Assembly: GCA_965203855.1 (NCBI GenBank)
Contig: CBDBDN010000005.1
Location: 1,116,001 to 1,180,000, forward strand
Direction of reading: 5' to 3'
Length of the DNA stretch: 64,000 nt
DNA from: Bin87 sp965203855
GTDB taxonomy: Bacteria > Chloroflexota > Dehalococcoidia > Lucifugimonadales > UBA3495
Shown: piece by piece, positions 53,821-62,538 of the stretch
Numbering within the stretch: the stretch's first letter is position 1
Layout of the letters: each line of letters starts with the position of its first letter
The notes under the pieces: model-generated
The model's input: the letters and a program-made list of their open reading frames with translations, nothing else
Databases searched by the model: none
Told to the model about the DNA's origin: nothing
Position numbers and translations under genes: made by a program

Positions 53821-54345
53821 TTAGACGCCGATAATCCGGCTGCGGCGTTCTACGATGACCGTATCGCGCCAGACGCCGTTGAGCATTGCGACCCGTTTGC
53901 GGCGTCCCATGATGCGGAATCCGCAGGCCAGATGGATGGCGATGCTGGCGGGATTCTCCGGGAAAATGGCGCTTTGGAGCATCCAGAACCCGGCGTCCTC
54001 GGATGCATTGGCCAAGGCGGCCAGCAGCGTCTTGCCGATGCCCTGCCCGCGTTGGGGGGCGTCCACATAAATGCTGTGCTCGGCGATGCCGGCGTAGCAG
54101 GCGCGGGAGGACACCGGAGAGAGCGCCGCCCAGGCCAGCACGGTATTGCGGTTCATAGCGTTTGCCGGCGGGCGCGCTACCAGCCGGCAGGCGGGCAGAC
54201 GGCTGCGATGCCAGGCGTTCCAATCGGGCGGTTCGGTCTCAAAGGTAGCGTTGCCGGTTGCGATGCCGTCGGCGTAGATGCGCCGCACTGCGGGCCAGTC
54301 TGCCGAGGTCATGGGTTCAATCCGCAGGCGTTTCGCAGCATTCAT
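53821..54345 (-). CDS. GNAT acetyltransferase (phosphinothricin acetyltransferase-like)
   Basis: The 174-residue protein has YADGIATGNATFETEPP, EHSIYVDAPQRGQGIGKTLL with the acetyl-CoA loop, and a GVWRDTVIVERRS ending. These are typical of the Pat/Bar-type acyltransferases that act on amino acid analogues such as methionine sulfoximine. It is complete and stands alone. Confidence 0.85.
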   Translation of the reverse strand: MNAAKRLRIEPMTSADWPAVRRIYADGIATGNATFETEPPDWNAWHRSRLPACRLVARPPANAMNRNTVLAWAALSPVSSRACYAGIAEHSIYVDAPQRGQGIGKTLLAALANASEDAGFWMLQSAIFPENPASIAIHLACGFRIMGRRKRVAMLNGVWRDTVIVERRSRIIGV

Positions 54346-54713
54346 ACTGCCAGCATACTACATCCGACGAGGGGGCGGCATGGTCGTCGTCCTGGGGCGT
54401 GTCGTCGGATTTGCCGTTATTCCGGCTTGCGCCGGGTGCCGGCGTCGTAATCGGCTGCTACGGTGGTGAAACCGGCGGCGATAGATTCCGGCTTGCGCCG
54501 GAATGACGGTTGGGGTGTTGGAATGGCGAAAACCTGCGCCGGGCTGGGGTGCATTGTAAGTTGACGACGTGTCAGGGCGGGATGGGCCGGGAGGGATGGG
54601 CGGTGCAGGGCGGCGCAAGACTAGCCTAACGGCGGGAAAAGTGGTATCGTTGGCGCAATAAATATGGGGCGACGGCGCGGCGGCGCGCCGGCCCGCTACC
54701 AGGGAGGGACGCA
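54346..54713. other. Intergenic stretch with a dispersed palindrome
   Basis: An intact copy lies at 54485-54504 and a partial one at 54420. No gene is visible. An agggaggg site at its right end belongs to the VOC gene. Confidence 0.65.
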
Positions 54714-55139
54714 ATGCCTCAAATCAAGCACATCGCCATCGCCACTAACGACGCCGCCGGGACGGCCCGGTTTTATTCCGAAGTGTTCGGGCTGCGCCAG
54801 GTAGCGCAGCTGGACGGGGAGAATGCGCGGGGCTTTATGCTCAGCGACGGCAATGTCAATATGGCCATTCTGGATTTCCAGAACGACGCCGTCGCCGGGG
54901 AGCGGGGCAAGGACTGGGAAGGCATTCACCACATCGGGTTTGAAGTGGAGAGCCTGGAGGATATTGAGCGCCGTCTGGCGGCGAACAACTCCAAGCCGAT
55001 GGATTCGGTGAACGAAGCGTTGCACGCCGGAATGTCCGGCCCGCGCACGCAGAATGTGGAGACGAAGTACGAGGGTCCCAACGGGGAGATGATTGATGTA
55101 TCCCCCACGGGCTGGGTCGGCACGCGGGGGCTGGACTAG
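54714..55139 (+). CDS. VOC-superfamily (glyoxalase/epimerase-like) protein
   Basis: The 141-residue protein starts MPQIKHIAIATNDAAGTARF and has HHIGFEVESLEDIERRL and YEGPNGEMIDVSP, giving the metal-binding His/Glu pattern of two beta-alpha-beta-beta-beta modules. Similarity is to methylmalonyl-CoA epimerase and glyoxalase types. The ribosome binding site agggaggga is strong. Confidence 0.82.
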   Translation: MPQIKHIAIATNDAAGTARFYSEVFGLRQVAQLDGENARGFMLSDGNVNMAILDFQNDAVAGERGKDWEGIHHIGFEVESLEDIERRLAANNSKPMDSVNEALHAGMSGPRTQNVETKYEGPNGEMIDVSPTGWVGTRGLD

Positions 55140-55249
55140 CCGCGCGGCAAAGAGCCGGCGCACCGGAACCGGGCTGACGCCGGCATAGCGAAACCGAAAA
55201 CTTGATGCGGGCGATGCGGTCGGATCGGCATCGCCCAGGGGGTTGCCCA

Positions 55250-55732
55250 GTGAATGCCAATGCCCAAGCGCGCAAACTGACCTGCTACATCCGCAGAACC
55301 AGCATCGTTCCCGAGCAGTGGGAGGGGTTCTGCGTGGAAATGGACATCCCGGCCGTGGGGGACAGCTACGAGGAAGTCGCTCCGATGATGGCCGAGATGG
55401 TGCAGAAATACATTGACTACATCTACGAGCATCAGCCGGACGATGAGCAGCGGCTGCTGTACCGGCCGCTGCCGGCGGGGAAGGTGTGGCAGCTGCGGCT
55501 GGAGGAAAGCATCCTGCAACGGCTGCCGTTCTCCAAGCGGCAGATTCAGAAAATCCATTTGACCGCCGAGCAGGGCATTCCGGCGCAGCTGGATCCTACC
55601 TACACGCAGCTGTGCCTGAACTGCAAGAAGTATCGGAATGTGGGCCTGTTTGAGGTTTTCCACGAACCGAATTCGGCCTATGTGTGGTACGACAAGACCT
55701 GCAATGTCTGCAAAGACGGCGGGGTGGGATAG
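55250..55732 (+). CDS. Hypothetical protein with HicB-like N-terminus and C-terminal zinc knuckle
   Basis: The 160-residue protein (starting at GTG 55250; an ATG at 55202 is an alternative) has WEGFCVEMDIPAVGDSYEEVAPMMAEMVQKYID, which resembles HicB/DUF1902 partial RNase H-like folds. The tail has CLNCKKYR and CNVCKDGG, a four-cysteine knuckle with CxxC...CxxC. I do not recognise the family. It starts 111 bases after the VOC gene. Confidence 0.6.
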   Translation: MNANAQARKLTCYIRRTSIVPEQWEGFCVEMDIPAVGDSYEEVAPMMAEMVQKYIDYIYEHQPDDEQRLLYRPLPAGKVWQLRLEESILQRLPFSKRQIQKIHLTAEQGIPAQLDPTYTQLCLNCKKYRNVGLFEVFHEPNSAYVWYDKTCNVCKDGGVG

Positions 55733-55757
55733 GGGCGGAATTCGGCAGCGCGCGCAG

Positions 55758-55777
55758 ATTCCGGCTTGCGCCGGAAT
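55758..55777. repeat. Dispersed palindrome copy
   Basis: One intact copy merges at its right end into the 20-base tandem array. Confidence 0.8.
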
Positions 55778-55880
55778 GACGGAAACCAAGTCGGAATGAC
55801 GGAAACCAAGTCGGAATGACGAAAAACCGGCCGGAATGACGAAAAACCGGCCGGAATGACGCAAGACAAGCCGGAATGAC
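55771..55880. repeat. 20-base tandem array, about six units
   Basis: ccggaatgac recurs with a 20-base period (ending 55780, 55800, 55820, 55840, 55860, 55880), separated by variable ggaaaccaag or gaaaaaccgg. The array looks like amplification of the right arm of the dispersed palindrome. Confidence 0.9.
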
Positions 55881-55957
55881 GGAAAACCGGCTAGGCAAAT
55901 GGGGGGCGGATGTATTATTCGCCCCCCGGCGTTGCTGCTACGGCAGATTCCGGCTAA

Positions 55958-56371
55958 TCAGGCGGGACGGAATACCAGGCCGGGATGCTCCGGGTCAATG
56001 TCGGTCAAGTCCAGCGTGAGCGGCAGGCCGGTGCGGATAGATTGGGGATTGGCGGCGTCGACGCCGGCGATGCGGGCGCTGATGCGGGGGCCTTCGGCCA
56101 GGGTAACGATGCCGGTGCAGTAGGGGTTGTTGCGCCCGTAGCCTTTGGCCTCCAGCGACGCCGGGGCTACCGAGATGCAGGTAAAAGCGCTGAGGGTGGC
56201 CTGGCCGCTGAGCTCATGCCATTCCATATTGCGGCTGTGGCTGGCCGGATCGATGGGGCGCGCTTCGGCGTAGATGTTGCCGTTGTCGCGGCAGCGCACG
56301 CCCATAAACCGCCCCTCTTGCAGGAAGGCGTAGAAGGATGCGGCGTTGAAAGGACGGGTTTCGGTTGTCAT
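55958..56371 (-). CDS. OB-fold (DUF35) thiolase-partner protein with degenerate zinc ribbon
   Basis: The 137-residue protein fits the partner of SCP-x-type thiolases: FYAFLQEGRFMGVRCRDNGNIYAEARP, then RNMEWHELSGQATLSAF. Relatives carry a zinc ribbon with two CxxC pairs in this first part. Here only the first cysteine remains (CRDN) and the second pair reads DPAS, so zinc binding is probably lost. It stands 89 bases after the thiolase gene on the same strand. The pair very likely works as a complex. Confidence 0.8.
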   Translation of the reverse strand: MTTETRPFNAASFYAFLQEGRFMGVRCRDNGNIYAEARPIDPASHSRNMEWHELSGQATLSAFTCISVAPASLEAKGYGRNNPYCTGIVTLAEGPRISARIAGVDAANPQSIRTGLPLTLDLTDIDPEHPGLVFRPA

Positions 56372-56391
56372 AGGAATTGCCCTTACTCCAA

Positions 56392-56414
56392 CCCTCTCCC
56401 ATAATGGGAGAGGG
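56392..56414. repeat. Hairpin in the thiolase/OB-fold gap
   Basis: CCCTCTCCCAT and ATGGGAGAGGG form an 11-base inverted repeat with almost no loop. A T-rich stretch (gatttgttttgcg) lies just to its right. It may dampen expression between the two genes. Confidence 0.55.
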
Positions 56415-56460
56415 GATTTGTTTTGCGTTTGGCTACTTCCGCAGTCGTGGCATTGGCGGG

Positions 56461-57747
56461 TTAGGTGCGTTGCAGCACGTTGACGACGCAGGTGCCGCCG
56501 GTGCCGCCGACGTTGTGGGTGAGGCCGAATTCCAGGTTGGGGTTGTCCAGCTGGCGGGCGCCGGCTTCGCCGCGCAGCTGCTTGTACACTTCGATGACCT
56601 GGGCGACGCCGCTGGCGCCGACGGGGTGGCCTTTGGCTTTGAGTCCGCCGCTGGTGTTGATGGGGCGGTCGCCGGCGCGGGCGGTGCGGCCTTCGTCAAC
56701 GGCGTGCGGCCCTTCGCCGGGGGCAAAGAACCCCAAATCCTCACTGGCGACGATTTCGGCGATGGTAAAGCAGTCGTGGACTTCGGCGACGCCAACCTGC
56801 TCCGGCCCGATGCCGGCCATTTCGTAGGCTTGCGCCGCCGCGACTTTGGCCGCCGACAGCGAAGTTAGTTCGTCGGCATCGTGCAGGGGGCGCCCGGTGG
56901 CCTGGCCGATGCCGGCGATGTGGACGGGCTTATCGGTGAACTGGCTGGCGATTTCGCTGGCTACCAGCAGCACGCAGGATGCGCCGTCGGTGATGGGGGC
57001 GCAGTCGTAGAGACGCAGCGGCCAGGCAATCCAGGGGTTGGCGCGGGCGTCGTTGAGGAAGTCCAGCTCGTCATCCCAATCGGGAACGGGCTCGCCGCGC
57101 TGCTCGGCGCGGGCCTGCCGCCGTTCCATCATATCCCGGATGGTAACCTGGAACTGCGCTTTGGGGTTGAGCTTGCCGTTTTCGTGGTTCTTGACGCCAA
57201 CCTTGAGCAGATGGTTGAGGTTGGTTTCGTAGCGGTCCATATGGGCTTTGGCGATGGCGCCGAAAATGCCGGGGAAAGTGAGGCCGGCCGGCACTTCATA
57301 CAGGCCGTCGGCGGCGGAGGCCAGCACATCGGTAACGCCCTCGGTGGGCAGCGAAGTCATCTTTTCGACGCCGCCGACCAGGACGACATCATACATTCCG
57401 CTGGCGATGGCCATAACGCCCTCGCGGAGGGCGGAGCCGCTGCTGGCGCAGGCGTTTTCCACGCGGGTGATGGGCGTGGGCGTCATCCCCAGCCAGTCGG
57501 CGATGATGGGGGCGGTATGGCCCTGATGCTCAAAGAGGTCGGCAGAGTAGTTGCCGAGGTAGCCGGCCTCAATGTCGGCGGCGGAGATGCCGGCGCCGGC
57601 GTCAATGTTGTCCTGCAAGTCGTGAAAGGCTTCCACGAACAGGTCGCGGGACGATTTGTCGGGGTAGGCGCCGAAGTGGGAGAGGCCGGCGCCGACGATA
57701 GAGACGGGGCGGGCGAGGCGGCGGGGGCGGGTGGTGGTGGTAGTCAT
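56461..57747 (-). CDS. Thiolase-family acyltransferase (SCP-x type)
   Basis: The 428-residue protein has the active cysteine in VENACASSGSALREG, the histidine in VAEVHDCFTIAEI, and the terminal KAKGHPVGASG. It lacks the usual second cysteine motif (C-x-G) and shows TGGTCVVNV near the end, as in the SCP-x/aldol-lyase type of thiolases. These accompany OB-fold partners in side-chain degradation of sterol-like acids. Together with the OB-fold partner it points to catabolism of a branched acyl-CoA. Confidence 0.88.
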   Translation of the reverse strand: MTTTTTRPRRLARPVSIVGAGLSHFGAYPDKSSRDLFVEAFHDLQDNIDAGAGISAADIEAGYLGNYSADLFEHQGHTAPIIADWLGMTPTPITRVENACASSGSALREGVMAIASGMYDVVLVGGVEKMTSLPTEGVTDVLASAADGLYEVPAGLTFPGIFGAIAKAHMDRYETNLNHLLKVGVKNHENGKLNPKAQFQVTIRDMMERRQARAEQRGEPVPDWDDELDFLNDARANPWIAWPLRLYDCAPITDGASCVLLVASEIASQFTDKPVHIAGIGQATGRPLHDADELTSLSAAKVAAAQAYEMAGIGPEQVGVAEVHDCFTIAEIVASEDLGFFAPGEGPHAVDEGRTARAGDRPINTSGGLKAKGHPVGASGVAQVIEVYKQLRGEAGARQLDNPNLEFGLTHNVGGTGGTCVVNVLQRT

Positions 57748-57798
57748 TGGGGGGTAACTCCTTAAAATGCGCCTTGATTGGAGTATGGCGACGGCCGG

Positions 57799-58008
57799 CT
57801 ATCCAAAGCCGAATGCGCTCATTATAACCAGCACGGTAGCCGTCCATGGCAGGTAGGTGTGCATCAAGGCTTTCGGCCAGCTTTCATTTTGCGCCCAGAT
57901 TCGCAAGAGCGGGTAGGGGGATAGCAAGGCGGCTGCCAGCAAACCGGCGCCCCAGAAAAGTTGGGCATAAATTGCAAGCCGCGCGGCGTCAATGGCTTCC
58001 GGGGGCAT
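57799..58008 (-). CDS. Small membrane protein
   Basis: The 69-residue protein has two hydrophobic segments (LFWGAGLLAAALLSPYPLL and YLPWTATVLVIMSAFGFG). It follows another small membrane protein by three bases and is probably co-translated. Confidence 0.55.
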   Translation of the reverse strand: MPPEAIDAARLAIYAQLFWGAGLLAAALLSPYPLLRIWAQNESWPKALMHTYLPWTATVLVIMSAFGFG

Positions 58009-58011
58009 CAA

Positions 58012-58212
58012 TCAGAATCCAATCCCGCAGTACGAGTAGAGCGAGCGCAGTATTTTGCCGCCGTAGCTGTCCATAATGGGGGTAACAGCGGGGTCAATGG
58101 CGCGGCAGACGGCGTCCGGGGCCACCAGCGGAGGGATGAACAGGGTGGCCAAGAACATCGCCCAGAGCAAGGCAAAAATGCCCAGCGGGGCCAGTCGTTT
58201 GAGTTGAACCAT
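58012..58212 (-). CDS. Small membrane protein
   Basis: The 66-residue protein (MVQLKRLAPLGIFALLWAMF) has one clear transmembrane segment. A GGAAGGGAGG site precedes the ATG. A TGCTATAAT element lies about 48 bases upstream. Confidence 0.6.
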   Translation of the reverse strand: MVQLKRLAPLGIFALLWAMFLATLFIPPLVAPDAVCRAIDPAVTPIMDSYGGKILRSLYSYCGIGF

Positions 58213-58259
58213 GCTGAGTCCTCCCTTCCCGCCAATCGGGGCCGGCGGGTTTTGGGGGG

Positions 58260-58268
58260 ATTATAGCA
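58260..58268 (-). promoter_or_regulatory. Extended -10 ahead of the small membrane protein pair
   Basis: TGCTATAAT on the minus strand, the same extended -10 seen before secA and before the 61.1-kb cluster. Confidence 0.4.
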
Positions 58269-58396
58269 TAGCTGCCTTGTTTCGGTGGACAACGCGGTGA
58301 TTGGAGCGGGGATTGGGGATGACGCGCAGCGGGCCTCGGAGCGGGAAGGCGTGGCCTACGTTGCTATTGGTGATGATGGTGGGTAGCCTCCCCCTA

Positions 58397-59971
58397 TCAC
58401 GTATGGCTAGACGGTGGCTTACCCGGCGTTTCCCATATACCGCCTTTGACCCGGTTAGCCCTGGGGCCCGTATATCCGCATTTGTGTAGGATTAGCGACT
58501 CCAAGTACCATTGGCCTAAATGCCAAGCCTCATACATGGCAGCGGTTGCGTAGTCATCCTTTAGCCCCTTGACGGGCTTGGTTGGGTGCTCAAAGCAGTT
58601 ACGCAGGTGTCGTAGCACCACAGGCCCTGACGGTCTGGTAGGCTCTGCCCATTTTGGGTTGGCGTGGTACAGCTGTTGCAAATTAGAACATTCTATAGGA
58701 ATGTCTAGATATATCCCAGCATTTTTAAGATCTATATTTAATTTATTCCAAGGATCATTATGCGCGTTGTGTGCCAAATTTATAGATGCTATATCCCCAG
58801 ATATACGGTTAGATTCGGTCTGAATGAACGGGCGCATCGTGTTCGCAGTCAGATACCATTCAATGGTCCGGTTAATGCTAGTATCGCTCTTAACCAAGCG
58901 GCAGAATTCTAGAAATAATTCTGATAAGACCATCGGTTCATCAGTATTCGCTCCATCCTGTCTATTGAACCACGAAAACGACCGGCTACCGTCAGACCAA
59001 TCCGCGATAGAGATATTCCAGTAGCTCCAAACGGTTGTCCAGTCCTGGTTCACCCCAGACATACGAGTTACTCCAACCCGTGCCCCATTGGCAAATGACA
59101 GAAAAGTCCTGATGGCAGTAAGCTGTGATACAACTTCGTCTTGGGAAAATGCGGAACCGTCTGTTTTGTACAACGACCCGATGTGCGTGATCTGGAATCC
59201 TCCGATAGTTCGCAAGTACTTTTGAGCGTCGCTATGATTAGGATGCTGCCTAATACAAAATGTCCATTCATCATTCTGCAATATGGCGCCTCCAATTCTT
59301 TGCCAGCCTCCGTTGAAAACAATAGTGTGCCCAAAATTATGCAAGGTAGTCATATTGATAATATTGAAATTTATTTCGGTAATACTGGCGAATGATATTG
59401 CCTGATTGACAATCTTAGAGATATAGAAATCTGCCCTAAATGGTTGACCGGAAAATGAAAACCAAAATTGCGGAAAATTGCCGGCAAACAACTCCGCTTT
59501 TAGAGACGTGGTGCCATCAGTAATAATAGCTGATATTTTTGTGCTATCCATCATAGCTCGCCATAATTTGTGCATTTTCTCATCGTCTATCATGCACTCA
59601 TCTTGCGAATTGTACTCGATAGATACGACCGGCTTGGGGGCAAGTTTTTCCACTATAGTGCAAGGCAAATCAAACCGGGTCGTTTCGAGTTCGAACCGGA
59701 CGCGGACATCAGCCAGCACCGTGTTTCGGACGTCGAACTGGCCTTGCCCGGACGCCAGCGTTGCAACGACTTCGCCGGCTCCATTCACGGGCGCAACCGC
59801 ATAAATCTTTATCGCTTGGTCGCCATCCATGGCAAAGTCAACCCGCATACCCAAGCGAAGCAGGTCGGCTTCCATCCAGTCCTGGCCTTGAAAGGCATAC
59901 TGCCGGTTGTCGTCGCCGGAAATGACGCCTGAATTGGTTTGGACCGAAAAGTCCAGGATATGGCCTTTCAT
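58397..59971 (-). CDS. Cold-shock-like module fused to a HEPN-type effector
   Basis: The 524-residue protein begins with a module (MKGHILDFSVQTNSGVISGD, residues 1-58) shared with two upstream genes and resembling a cold-shock/OB-fold strand pattern. The middle (100-300) is AT-rich and ends FLSFANGARVG; the C-terminus has RHLRNCFEHP with R457 and H462, matching the HEPN RNase motif RN-x3-H. The layout resembles ApeA-type abortive-infection proteins. GGAGGGG at ten bases supports the start. The GC content shifts sharply after about codon 105, so the effector was probably acquired under an existing module. Confidence 0.7.
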   Translation of the reverse strand: MKGHILDFSVQTNSGVISGDDNRQYAFQGQDWMEADLLRLGMRVDFAMDGDQAIKIYAVAPVNGAGEVVATLASGQGQFDVRNTVLADVRVRFELETTRFDLPCTIVEKLAPKPVVSIEYNSQDECMIDDEKMHKLWRAMMDSTKISAIITDGTTSLKAELFAGNFPQFWFSFSGQPFRADFYISKIVNQAISFASITEINFNIINMTTLHNFGHTIVFNGGWQRIGGAILQNDEWTFCIRQHPNHSDAQKYLRTIGGFQITHIGSLYKTDGSAFSQDEVVSQLTAIRTFLSFANGARVGVTRMSGVNQDWTTVWSYWNISIADWSDGSRSFSWFNRQDGANTDEPMVLSELFLEFCRLVKSDTSINRTIEWYLTANTMRPFIQTESNRISGDIASINLAHNAHNDPWNKLNIDLKNAGIYLDIPIECSNLQQLYHANPKWAEPTRPSGPVVLRHLRNCFEHPTKPVKGLKDDYATAAMYEAWHLGQWYLESLILHKCGYTGPRANRVKGGIWETPGKPPSSHT

Positions 59972-60156
59972 TGGGATTCAACCCCTCCATCCAAGTTGTA
60001 CGGAAAGCGTATCATACACACGCTACCAGCCGCAACCTACAGTGATCCATGATAGGTTGCCGTCGAGCGTCTATCCGCCGGTAGAGAAAGCATCCCATCA
60101 ATGGATACCCGGCACGGTTCCGAATTTGGCGATAAGGACAACCGCTGATGAAATCA

Positions 60157-60588
60157 CTAACGCCGCCGGTTGCCTACCGCTCTAAAAACCAAGTAGCCCA
60201 CAGCAATGGCGAGGATAATGGCTACCCAAAGATCAATGCGATCAATGAACTGGCTCCAACCGTCCAGTCCAATAGCGTAAGTGATTCGCCCCATGACTAT
60301 TACAAGCATAAAGGTTAGCAAGCCCGCTGCCAGCCCCGCTGCCACTGCTAGTATTCCGAACCCGCGTTGTGGCCCCTGATTCCGGCGATGCGCCGGCACC
60401 GTTGCGGATACGCCGGTAGCCCGGCCATCCAAAACCGTAAATTCCACACGGTCGCCGCGGTTGGGCGGTTCGTGGGACAGCCAGTCGCGGCCGGCAAAGC
60501 TGTAGCGGGCGCCGTCGTCGCCGGAGATGGCGCCCGCTCCGGTTTGCACCGAATAGTGCAGGATGTAGCCGAACATCGTGGGGCGCAT
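60157..60588 (-). CDS. Cold-shock-like module fused to a membrane anchor
   Basis: The 143-residue protein starts MRPTMFGYILHYSVQ, with the module to about residue 62 (YSVQTGAGAISGDDGARYSF), then a proline- and glutamine-rich linker and two hydrophobic segments (AAGLAAGLLTFMLVIVMG, LWVAIILAIAVGYLVF). Its ATG overlaps the upstream stop as TAATG, so it is translated by coupling to the TM2 gene. ATG 60576 is an alternative. It is a plausible membrane sensor. Confidence 0.7.
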   Translation of the reverse strand: MRPTMFGYILHYSVQTGAGAISGDDGARYSFAGRDWLSHEPPNRGDRVEFTVLDGRATGVSATVPAHRRNQGPQRGFGILAVAAGLAAGLLTFMLVIVMGRITYAIGLDGWSQFIDRIDLWVAIILAIAVGYLVFRAVGNRRR

Positions 60589-61100
60589 TAGAACCAATGC
60601 TTTTTCTGGACGACGTACTCCTGCTCAAATTCGTCGTCCTGCTTGGTCAGGTAGATGATGCCCTCAATCAGTCCCATCACCGATACCCCCAGGAGGATAA
60701 AAGCGCCAACGATGAGTATGGCGGTGGCGATGCCCACAATGCCCAATACCAGCATCATTATTCCTGGAGTGGTGTACCCCAGATAGAATTTGTGGATGCC
60801 CAGCCAGCCCAGGAAAATCGCCAGCAAACCCGCCGCAACTTTGCTTTTGCCGCCAACGCTGACGCCGAGGCCGCCGCCAGTTCCTGACCGGGCCTGGTAA
60901 GACGACGCCGGCCGTGCACCCAGCGCGGCGTAAATCTGCGTTGCTTGGTCGCCGATGGTGGCGAAGTCAACCGGCATTCCGCGGCGCGGCGGGTCCTGTT
61001 CCATCCAATCTGCGCCTTGGAAGGTGTAACGCTGGTTGTCGTCGCCGGAGATGATGCCGGAGTTGGTCTGCACCGTGAAATCAAGGATGTGGCCTTTCAT
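60588..61100 (-). CDS. Cold-shock-like module fused to a TM2 domain
   Basis: The 170-residue protein has the module (MKGHILDFTVQTNSGIISGD, 1-56), a linker, then a TM2 domain: SKVAAGLLAIFLGWLGIHKF, YLGYTTPGIMMLVLG, and a second hairpin. TM2 is a two-helix membrane domain known in many bacteria. A basic end (YVVQKKHWF) follows. An AAGGAG site and a TGCTATAAT element at 61134 lead the operon. This gene is first in transcription. Confidence 0.82.
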   Translation of the reverse strand: MKGHILDFTVQTNSGIISGDDNQRYTFQGADWMEQDPPRRGMPVDFATIGDQATQIYAALGARPASSYQARSGTGGGLGVSVGGKSKVAAGLLAIFLGWLGIHKFYLGYTTPGIMMLVLGIVGIATAILIVGAFILLGVSVMGLIEGIIYLTKQDDEFEQEYVVQKKHWF

Positions 61101-61133
61101 TGTATGGGATGCTCCTTGCCGGATTGGGGCGGG

Positions 61134-61142
61134 ATTATAGCA
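61134..61142 (-). promoter_or_regulatory. Promoter -10 of the cold-shock-module cluster
   Basis: Extended -10 TGCTATAAT on the minus strand about 35 bases before the TM2 gene; no strong -35 is seen. Confidence 0.45.
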
Positions 61143-61174
61143 CGGGCGGTTGCGCAGGCATTACACTGCCGGCA

Positions 61175-62524
61175 TCACACCGCCGGCCGCAGCGCTACTC
61201 CCAGCGCCGTTTCGCACCAGGCTGCGCCGGCCAGCAGGCGGGTTTCGGCGAAGGGCGCTGCGATCAGCTGGAGGCCCAGCGGGAGGCCGGATGCGGCGAT
61301 GCCGGACGGGATGGCGATGGCGGGCAGGCCGCAGGAGGTCCAGGGTCCTTGGAAGGCGGGGTCGCCGGTGCTGGTACGGTCGGCGGGCGCGGGGGCGGGC
61401 GTGGCCGGCGTCAGCAGGAGGTCGCACTGCTGCGCCAATTGCTCCATATCGGTGATGAACTGCCGGCGGTTTTCCAGCGCGCGGGAATAGGTGATGCCGT
61501 CCACCGCCAGCCCGTCGGCCAGCATCGCGCGCAACTTGGGCTGGTAGTCCTCGGCCTGGCGGCGGTACATCGGCTCGTGGAACGCCGCCGCCTCAACCGA
61601 CATAATCAGCCGCTGGTCGGAGTAGGCGGTCTCAATGCTGTCGGGCATAGGGAGTTCCTCAATTTCGGCGCCGGCCTGGGCCAGCCGCTCGGCGGCGGCG
61701 TCTAGATGGCGGCGGGTTTCGGCGTCGGCGCGCGCGTAGAAATAGCGGCGCAGCAGTCCGATGCGCGGGGCCGGCGGGTCAGCGACGGCCGACAGATAGT
61801 CGCCGACGGGACGATGCGATGACACCGGGTCGTTGGCGTCCGGCCCGGCCATCACCTGCAAGAGCAGGGCGGCGTCCTCAACGGAGCGCACCAGCCAGCC
61901 GACGGTGTCCAGGTTCCAGCTGACGGGAACTACACCGCAGCGGCTGACGCGTCCGAAAGTGGGCTTGAAGCCGACGATGCCGTTGTAGGCCGCCGGGCGC
62001 AGCACGGAGCCGACGGTCTGGGAGCCGAGCGCCGCCGGGCACATCCGCGCGGCCACGGCCACCGCCGAGCCGCTGCTGCTGCCGCCGGGCGTATGCGCCG
62101 GGTGCCAGGGGTTGTAGGTAGGCGACGGATCCAGGCAGGCGAACTCGGTAGTAACGGCCTTGCCCAGCATCAGGGCGCCGGCCCGTTGCAGCATCGTAAG
62201 CGCGGCGGCGTCATAGTCCGGCACAAAGTCTTTATAGACGGCGCTGCCGGCGCGGGTGGGTATGCCGGCAGTATAGTAGATGTCTTTGAGGCCGATGGGG
62301 ACGCCGTGCAGCGGGCCGTGGGGCCGGCCGGCGGCGATGGCGGCATCGGCGGCGCGGGCGTCGGCCAGTACCGTATCCTGGTCAACATAGACCCAGGCGA
62401 GCAGGCGCGCATCCAGGGCGTCGATTTGCGCCAGGCAGGATTCGGCCAGCGCAGTAGCGGACAGTTCGCCGGCAGCGATGGCGCGGGCGGCTTGGGCGGC
62501 GGTAAGTTCGTTGGGGCTGGGCAT
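61175..62524 (-). CDS. Amidase-signature hydrolase
   Basis: The 449-residue protein belongs to the amidase signature family with a Ser-cisSer-Lys triad: lysine in PIGLKDIYYTAG, serine pair in HTPGGSSSGSAVAVAA and GSQTVGSVLRPAAYNGIVGFKPT. The last replaces the usual GTDTGGS. It could act on an amide or carbamate; it is not GatA, as no GatB or GatC is near. The start is supported by ggtgtc only weakly. Confidence 0.85.
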   Translation of the reverse strand: MPSPNELTAAQAARAIAAGELSATALAESCLAQIDALDARLLAWVYVDQDTVLADARAADAAIAAGRPHGPLHGVPIGLKDIYYTAGIPTRAGSAVYKDFVPDYDAAALTMLQRAGALMLGKAVTTEFACLDPSPTYNPWHPAHTPGGSSSGSAVAVAARMCPAALGSQTVGSVLRPAAYNGIVGFKPTFGRVSRCGVVPVSWNLDTVGWLVRSVEDAALLLQVMAGPDANDPVSSHRPVGDYLSAVADPPAPRIGLLRRYFYARADAETRRHLDAAAERLAQAGAEIEELPMPDSIETAYSDQRLIMSVEAAAFHEPMYRRQAEDYQPKLRAMLADGLAVDGITYSRALENRRQFITDMEQLAQQCDLLLTPATPAPAPADRTSTGDPAFQGPWTSCGLPAIAIPSGIAASGLPLGLQLIAAPFAETRLLAGAAWCETALGVALRPAV

Positions 62525-62538
62525 AGCGACACCTCCGG

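Noticed and set aside
61175..62524. GatA subunit of the tRNA amidotransferase
   Set aside because: The amidase triad is present but there is no gatB or gatC and the GTDTGGS motif is altered, so only a general amidase call is made.
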